The position numbers were made by a program, and so were the translations under genes. The notes beneath the pieces are model-generated. The model was not told the origin of the DNA. It saw nothing but the letters and a program-made list of their open reading frames with translations, and ran no database searches. Positions 60,429 to 64,000 of a stretch of 64,000 bases of DNA are shown piece by piece; position 1 is the stretch's first letter, and every line of letters begins with the position of its first letter. Source of the stretch: Neobacillus driksii (lineage in GTDB: Bacteria; Bacillota; Bacilli; Bacillales; Cytobacillaceae); NCBI RefSeq assembly GCF_013409995.1, contig NZ_JACCBX010000014.1, positions 1-64,000 on the forward strand, given 5' to 3'.

Positions 60429-61661
60429 ATGAAAAGTTTTGAAGACAAATTGGAGCATTATGCTGAACTCGTGGTTAAGGTAGGTCTAAACGTTCAAAAA
60501 GGACAAAGATTACTAATCAATTCTCCTATTGAAGCGGCTGATTTCACACGGAGAATCACAAAATATGCTTATGAGCACGGATGTAGTCGTGTATTTGTAG
60601 ACTGGGTTGATACAGGTTTGAATCGAATCCATTATTTAAACGCGTCGGATGACGTTTTAAAGAATTTCATCGAACAGTGGGAAGTTGATAAATTCAATAG
60701 CCTGGCAGAGCATAAGGACTGTATGCTATTTATTGCAGGAACGGATCCGAGTGCATACGCAAATATTCCACCTGAACGTATTATGTACGTTCAAAAAAAC
60801 GGGGCTGAAAAACTGCAATCAATTGCTCAAAAAAGACTACGGGGTGACGTGCCTTGGGCCATCATCGGTGTACCAACTGAAGCTTGGGCAGAGAGCATTT
60901 ATCCAGAGTTGAAAAAAGATGAAGCCGTAGCAGCTTTATGGGAAGCGATTTTTAAAACAGTTAGAGTTGATCAACCAGATCCAATCGCTGCGTGGCAGGA
61001 ACATTCAGCAACCCTTACAAAAAAAGTGGATTATCTAAACGAACAAAAGTTTAAGACTCTCCATTATAAATCCGAAGGAACAAATCTATCCATCGATCTA
61101 CATCCAGATCACAAATGGGTAGGTGGCGGTCATCCATCTACATTTGGAACGACTTATATTCCAAACCTTCCAACAGAAGAAGTGTTTACGACGCCTCATA
61201 AATATGGAGTAAACGGAACCGTCGCTAGTAAAAAACCTTTATCAGCCTTAGGAAACTTAATCGAGAACTTTACACTCACGTTCAAAGAAGGAAAAGTGGT
61301 CGATTTTACAGCAGAAAAAGGATACGAGACTCTAAAACAGCTTCTTAGTATGGATGAAGGGATGTTATACCTTGGTGAGGTAGCGTTAGTACCACATGAT
61401 TCACCAATCTCGAACTCAGGAATTATCTTTAATAATACCCTGTTTGATGAGAATGCTTCTTGCCACCTGGCATTAGGAAACGCAATTTCCATGGCACTTC
61501 ATGACGCAAAGAACATTAACATCGAGGATTATGAGAAAAAAGGCATTAATCATAGCACTGGACACACGGACTTTATGATTGGTTCAGCCGATCTTGAGAT
61601 TGTAGCTGAATATTATGATGGGAGAAAAGTTCCGCTGTTTAAAAATGGAAATTGGGCTTAA
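60429..61661 (+). CDS. M29-family aminopeptidase
   Basis: This 410-residue metallo-aminopeptidase of the thermophilic (AmpS/AmpT) M29 family removes N-terminal residues from peptides. The metal site is formed by residues such as the Glu of FTAEKGYE, the Glu of GEVALVPHDS near residue 315 and the His-Asp of STGHTDFMIG near 377. GAGGAGG ends 6 nt before the ATG at 60429, which is preferred to an ATG five codons upstream that overlaps it. Confidence 0.92.
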   Translation: MKSFEDKLEHYAELVVKVGLNVQKGQRLLINSPIEAADFTRRITKYAYEHGCSRVFVDWVDTGLNRIHYLNASDDVLKNFIEQWEVDKFNSLAEHKDCMLFIAGTDPSAYANIPPERIMYVQKNGAEKLQSIAQKRLRGDVPWAIIGVPTEAWAESIYPELKKDEAVAALWEAIFKTVRVDQPDPIAAWQEHSATLTKKVDYLNEQKFKTLHYKSEGTNLSIDLHPDHKWVGGGHPSTFGTTYIPNLPTEEVFTTPHKYGVNGTVASKKPLSALGNLIENFTLTFKEGKVVDFTAEKGYETLKQLLSMDEGMLYLGEVALVPHDSPISNSGIIFNNTLFDENASCHLALGNAISMALHDAKNINIEDYEKKGINHSTGHTDFMIGSADLEIVAEYYDGRKVPLFKNGNWA

Positions 61662-61666
61662 ATGAC

Positions 61667-61716
61667 AGGGGGACGGTTCTGGCGGCTTTTTTGAGCCACC
61701 AGAACCGTCCCCGCGG
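61667..61716. terminator. Inverted GGGGACGGTTCT pair acting as bidirectional terminator (copy 12)
   Basis: GGGGGACGGTTCTGGCGGC and the facing CCACCAGAACCGTCCCC form a stem of about 17 bp around CTTTTTTGAG, between two convergent genes. It is the clearest case of a paired repeat occupying a terminator position. Confidence 0.75.
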
Positions 61717-61724
61717 TGTTCATC

Positions 61725-62456
61725 TTACTTTTCTGCTGAGATTATTAAGAACATAGGTCTACGGAGTTCATCTTTCATTTCAGCAATGCTCTTTAACATT
61801 TCTTCAGAGGGAATTGGTTCCTTGACTGTCCTTACAATAAAACCAGCATTAATTAAGTCATTGATATAAGTTGAAAATGTACGATGATATTTTATTACGT
61901 TTTCAGTTAGGAATGTTGTTTCACGCAACCCTTCCGATTGGTAATTGTCAACTGCCCAATGTAGACGATTCCCTTTGTCATCATAATACCAATCTTGCTC
62001 GTTCCGTGAAGTGAAAATAGGATGTTCAACTGAAAAAACAAAAGAACCTCCAGGCTTCAGACAATCATAAACCTTTTTACAGATTGCTTCAAAGGACTTA
62101 ATATAGTGAAAAGCTAATGAACTAATGACAACATCAAATTGAGAGTCTGAAAAATTAATGTCTTCAATTGGCATGTTAACGTAAGAAATTAAAGAATCAT
62201 TCGTCATTTCACGAGCTTTTTGAAGCATTTTTTCAGATATATCTACTCCAATAACAGACCTTGCTTGCTGTTCACGAGCATAACGGCAATGCCAGCCAAA
62301 ACCACATCCCAAGTCAAGTACACTTTTATATCGAAGTTCTGGTAAAAGTTCTTTTAATACGTGCCATTCTCCCGCACCTTCAAGTCCTTTGACTGAACGT
62401 GGCATTTTTTCATATGCCAAAAAGAAATTTACATCATCATACTTGTTTTGCTTCAT
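61725..62456 (-). CDS. SAM-dependent methyltransferase, class I
   Basis: This 243-residue methyltransferase has motif I VLDLGCGFGWHCRYA near residue 42, motif II VIGVDIS, and FDVVISSLAFHYI with PGG in CLKPGGSFVFSVEHP. It resembles UbiE/Coq5-like small-molecule methyltransferases, with substrate unknown. The start ATG is preceded only by a modest AGGAG-like element. Confidence 0.9.
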   Translation of the reverse strand: MKQNKYDDVNFFLAYEKMPRSVKGLEGAGEWHVLKELLPELRYKSVLDLGCGFGWHCRYAREQQARSVIGVDISEKMLQKAREMTNDSLISYVNMPIEDINFSDSQFDVVISSLAFHYIKSFEAICKKVYDCLKPGGSFVFSVEHPIFTSRNEQDWYYDDKGNRLHWAVDNYQSEGLRETTFLTENVIKYHRTFSTYINDLINAGFIVRTVKEPIPSEEMLKSIAEMKDELRRPMFLIISAEK

Positions 62457-62749
62457 AATTTATACAACTCCTAAATATTAAGTTAGCCTCCTAAAACAAC
62501 ATCAATTCTTTCATAAAGTCGGCGGATAAAAATGCTTCAACGAAAAATCGATATAATCTTACTTTGGTAACTCATTACTTATTCTATAAATTGTTAAATA
62601 ACCCCTTCTTCCATTAAACTCTCCCCTTAAGCGAAGAAAATAGAACCAGTCCATTAAATTCTTTGTAATGATTGTAGTGAAAACTTAAAACAAAGAGTAC
62701 AAGCATTGGAGCATAGATATAAATCAACTTTTAATTGAAGGAGGATTTT

Positions 62750-62908
62750 ATGATGGGTATTTTAGCGAAAATCAGCTGTAAATTAAAAGGTCACGTTTAT
62801 GAAGAAACAAATCAGAAACCCGATGGATGGGGATATATTGCAACTTGGTTTTTATGTAACCGATGTGGTCATGAAAAATTAGTCACGAAGCGTGAGGATG
62901 AAGCTTAA
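62750..62908 (+). CDS. Small Cys-rich protein, 52 residues, zinc-ribbon-like
   Basis: GAAGGAGG precedes ATG-ATG at 62750 and 62753. The product MMGILAKISCKLKGHVYEE ... WFLCNRCGHEKLV has a C-x4-H pair and a CxxC pair (C10, H15, C36, C39), so it may bind zinc. The pattern recalls the small DUF1660-like proteins, but that link is weak. Confidence 0.65.
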   Translation: MMGILAKISCKLKGHVYEETNQKPDGWGYIATWFLCNRCGHEKLVTKREDEA

Positions 62909-63352
62909 TGTTGGGCATCAAGTAACGGTGCCTGTGTATTGCCCGTATTTTAGATAACAAATGCTCTCTCCTAACAATCAGACATAACAACATTATTTCA
63001 CAGCGCTTTAGTAAAAATGAGTGTCAAATTCTTATCAATTTGGCACTCTTTTTATGCTCACAGCAACACGAAATATGGCCGAGTTAATCCCGGCGCTACA
63101 TATTTACAGTGTTTTATACATAATTGGTTATTATAACTGGATTCGAAATTCTCCAGTTCAAATCGATGGCGATTCACAGCAATTATTTAATTGACGGTAA
63201 AATAAACTATATAGTCTATTTTAGCAACCAAGAATTTATTTGAAAGGGTGAAATTATCGGGGGGAGTATTTATGATGAAAAGGGTAAGGGGTTAATCATG
63301 AATTCCATCCAGCACATAACAGACCAACATGTCGATATTCATTAGTTTTAAT
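62909..63352. other. Non-coding stretch with terminator
   Basis: A terminator (63019-63054) lies 110 bp after the small Cys-rich gene. The rest, including the palindrome-poor stretch 63060-63300, shows no gene on either strand. Confidence 0.45.
63019..63054 (+). terminator. Intrinsic terminator
   Basis: GAGTGTCAAATT pairs with AATTTGGCACTC (one G-U) around CTTATC and is followed by TTTTT. Confidence 0.82.
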
Positions 63353-63383
63353 GAAAAAAACCCGGATTAATCTTTCCGAGTTT
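63353..63383 (-). terminator. Terminator overlapping the end of the 48-residue gene
   Basis: On the minus strand, AAACTCGG and CCGGGTTT pair with one mismatch and are followed by TTTT. The first arm lies within the last codons of the gene. Confidence 0.6.
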
Positions 63384-63513
63384 CATTTTGTTGGACACTT
63401 TCTATTAGTTCTATTTCGCCCCAGTCCATAAGATTGTTTCTTTTCACTTCTTCATAAATTTTTGAATGAAGTACCTGATCCTTTTGTTCTTCATTAGCTG
63501 TTCCTTTTTCCAT
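63367..63513 (-). CDS. Small protein, 48 residues, unknown
   Basis: The ATG at 63513 follows GAGGTG by 8 nt. The peptide is highly charged and probably helical (MEKGTANEEQKDQV, KIYEEVKRNNLMDW, ELIESVQQNE). No family is recognised. Its ribosome binding site and terminator are good, which makes it a likely real gene. Confidence 0.6.
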   Translation of the reverse strand: MEKGTANEEQKDQVLHSKIYEEVKRNNLMDWGEIELIESVQQNETRKD

Positions 63514-63564
63514 TCTATATCACCTCAAGATATAGTATGTTTTATAAACGATAAATTACACATT

Positions 63565-63606
63565 ATCAGCCTTCATGCTATACGCGCATGAAGGCTGATT
63601 TTTTGC
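63565..63606 (+). terminator. Hairpin with T-run near the regulator's 3' end
   Basis: ATCAGCCTTCATG pairs perfectly with CATGAAGGCTGAT around CTATACGCG and is followed by TTTTTT on the plus strand. The gene it flanks is on the minus strand, so its role is unclear. It may also stabilise that transcript's end. Confidence 0.6.
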
Positions 63607-63610
63607 AACA

Positions 63611-64000
63611 TTAATCTGAATGCTTCATTTTATAAATAACATATCCGGTATAGAGTTGAAATAAATCTGTGAACTTTTTCGGATTTTTGCTTGTTAATAT
63701 TTCAATTCTTTGTAAGCGATAGGCCAAACTGTTCCGATGGATATGAAGTTCCTTCGAAATCGCATTCATATCACCACTGTTTTTTATATAGCAAAGAAGT
63801 GTTTCAATGAGCTCTTGTCCTTTAGGTGTAGCCTCAAACTCCTGAAAAAAATGGCCGATTTCACTAAATGGTAAATCTTTATTTGTTAAATAATCAATAA
63901 ACTTTAGCTCTTGATAATAACAAAAAGTGGAAGGCAGTGTTAGTTTTTCAGCGATATCAATTGCCCGTTCTGCTTCATGCACTGATTTTGATACAAGTGT
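63611..64000 (-). CDS. PucR/CdaR-type regulator, C-terminal part (runs off the window)
   Basis: The frame is open to the window edge, so only the last 130 residues are seen. They end in the PucR-type HTH (MNAISKELHIHRNSLAYRLQRIE near the C-terminus, in parts AISKELHIHRNSLAYRL), followed by the usual FTDLFQLYTGYVIYK. CdaR-like proteins of this kind regulate glycerate, sugar-diacid or purine catabolism. The N-terminal sensor lies outside the window. Confidence 0.82.
   Translation of the reverse strand, partial: TLVSKSVHEAERAIDIAEKLTLPSTFCYYQELKFIDYLTNKDLPFSEIGHFFQEFEATPKGQELIETLLCYIKNSGDMNAISKELHIHRNSLAYRLQRIEILTSKNPKKFTDLFQLYTGYVIYKMKHSD

Overview
The window is chromosomal DNA from a low-GC Gram-positive spore former of the family Bacillaceae. 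The evidence is strong AGGAGG-type ribosome binding sites, frequent TTG and GTG starts, CcpA-type cre sites, a YjcZ-type tiny membrane protein, a DUF3243 protein, and many short palindromic intergenic repeats of the kind seen in Neobacillus- and Mesobacillus-like genomes (the genus is inference). No rRNA, tRNA, CRISPR array, prophage or intact insertion sequence was seen. The region is dense in sugar uptake and catabolism and carries at least five decayed or frameshifted genes.

Layout. 1-4.0 kb: repeats, a frameshifted Gfo/Idh oxidoreductase, a nucleotide-sugar-type epimerase, an aldo/keto reductase and an internally deleted amine-oxidase remnant. 4.1-8.6 kb: a Thr-rich exported protein convergent with a 1234-residue membrane enzyme joining GH18, polysaccharide deacetylase and GT2 modules. 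9.0-9.6 kb: an amidase remnant. 10.5-17.6 kb: a hexuronate catabolic locus (kduI, kduD, yhcH-like, kdgT, kdgK, divergent IclR regulator, kdgA, aldo/keto reductase) with a shared 17-bp operator. 17.7-22.5 kb: HAD phosphatase, PTS IIBC, RspA/ManD-like dehydratase and GntR regulator. 22.9-29 kb: small and uncharacterised genes, a WYL regulator, a Pth2-type peptidyl-tRNA hydrolase, a histidine kinase and a dead phosphoesterase. 29.0-34.3 kb: GntR regulator and a diacetylchitobiose/cellobiose PTS operon (IIB, IIC, GH4, IIA, ChbG). 34.6-38.4 kb: histidine kinase, HAD phosphatase, tiny membrane protein, TauE/SafE exporter. 38.7-44.4 kb: LacI regulator and a ribose-type ABC transporter with a Gfo/Idh dehydrogenase, with three matching operators. 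44.6-45.7 kb: a Fur-boxed YclQ-like siderophore-binding protein broken by a frameshift. 46.1-46.5 kb: a HesB/IscA-like gene with an in-frame UGA. 46.8-53.1 kb: a second sugar ABC operon (isomerase, binding protein, ATPase, permease, kinase, DeoR). 53.5-64 kb: lipoprotein, SDR, third aldo/keto reductase, cupin, HAD, DUF3243, CPBP protease, GNAT, M29 aminopeptidase, methyltransferase, two tiny genes and the end of a PucR/CdaR-type regulator.

How the genes work together. The kdu/kdg set converts unsaturated uronate products to 2-keto-3-deoxygluconate, imports it, phosphorylates it and splits it to pyruvate and glyceraldehyde 3-phosphate. Six cre-like sites place the sugar loci under probable catabolite control, and local IclR, GntR, LacI and DeoR regulators give substrate control.

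The most unusual observation is the gene at 46146-46457 (minus strand). It reads as an intact 103-residue HesB/IscA-like protein if the UGA at codon 33 is decoded. That codon sits exactly where IscA has its first conserved cysteine, and a stem-loop with a GGU apical loop lies 28 nt downstream, as expected of a bacterial SECIS element. It is a selenoprotein candidate, although no selenocysteine machinery is present in this window.
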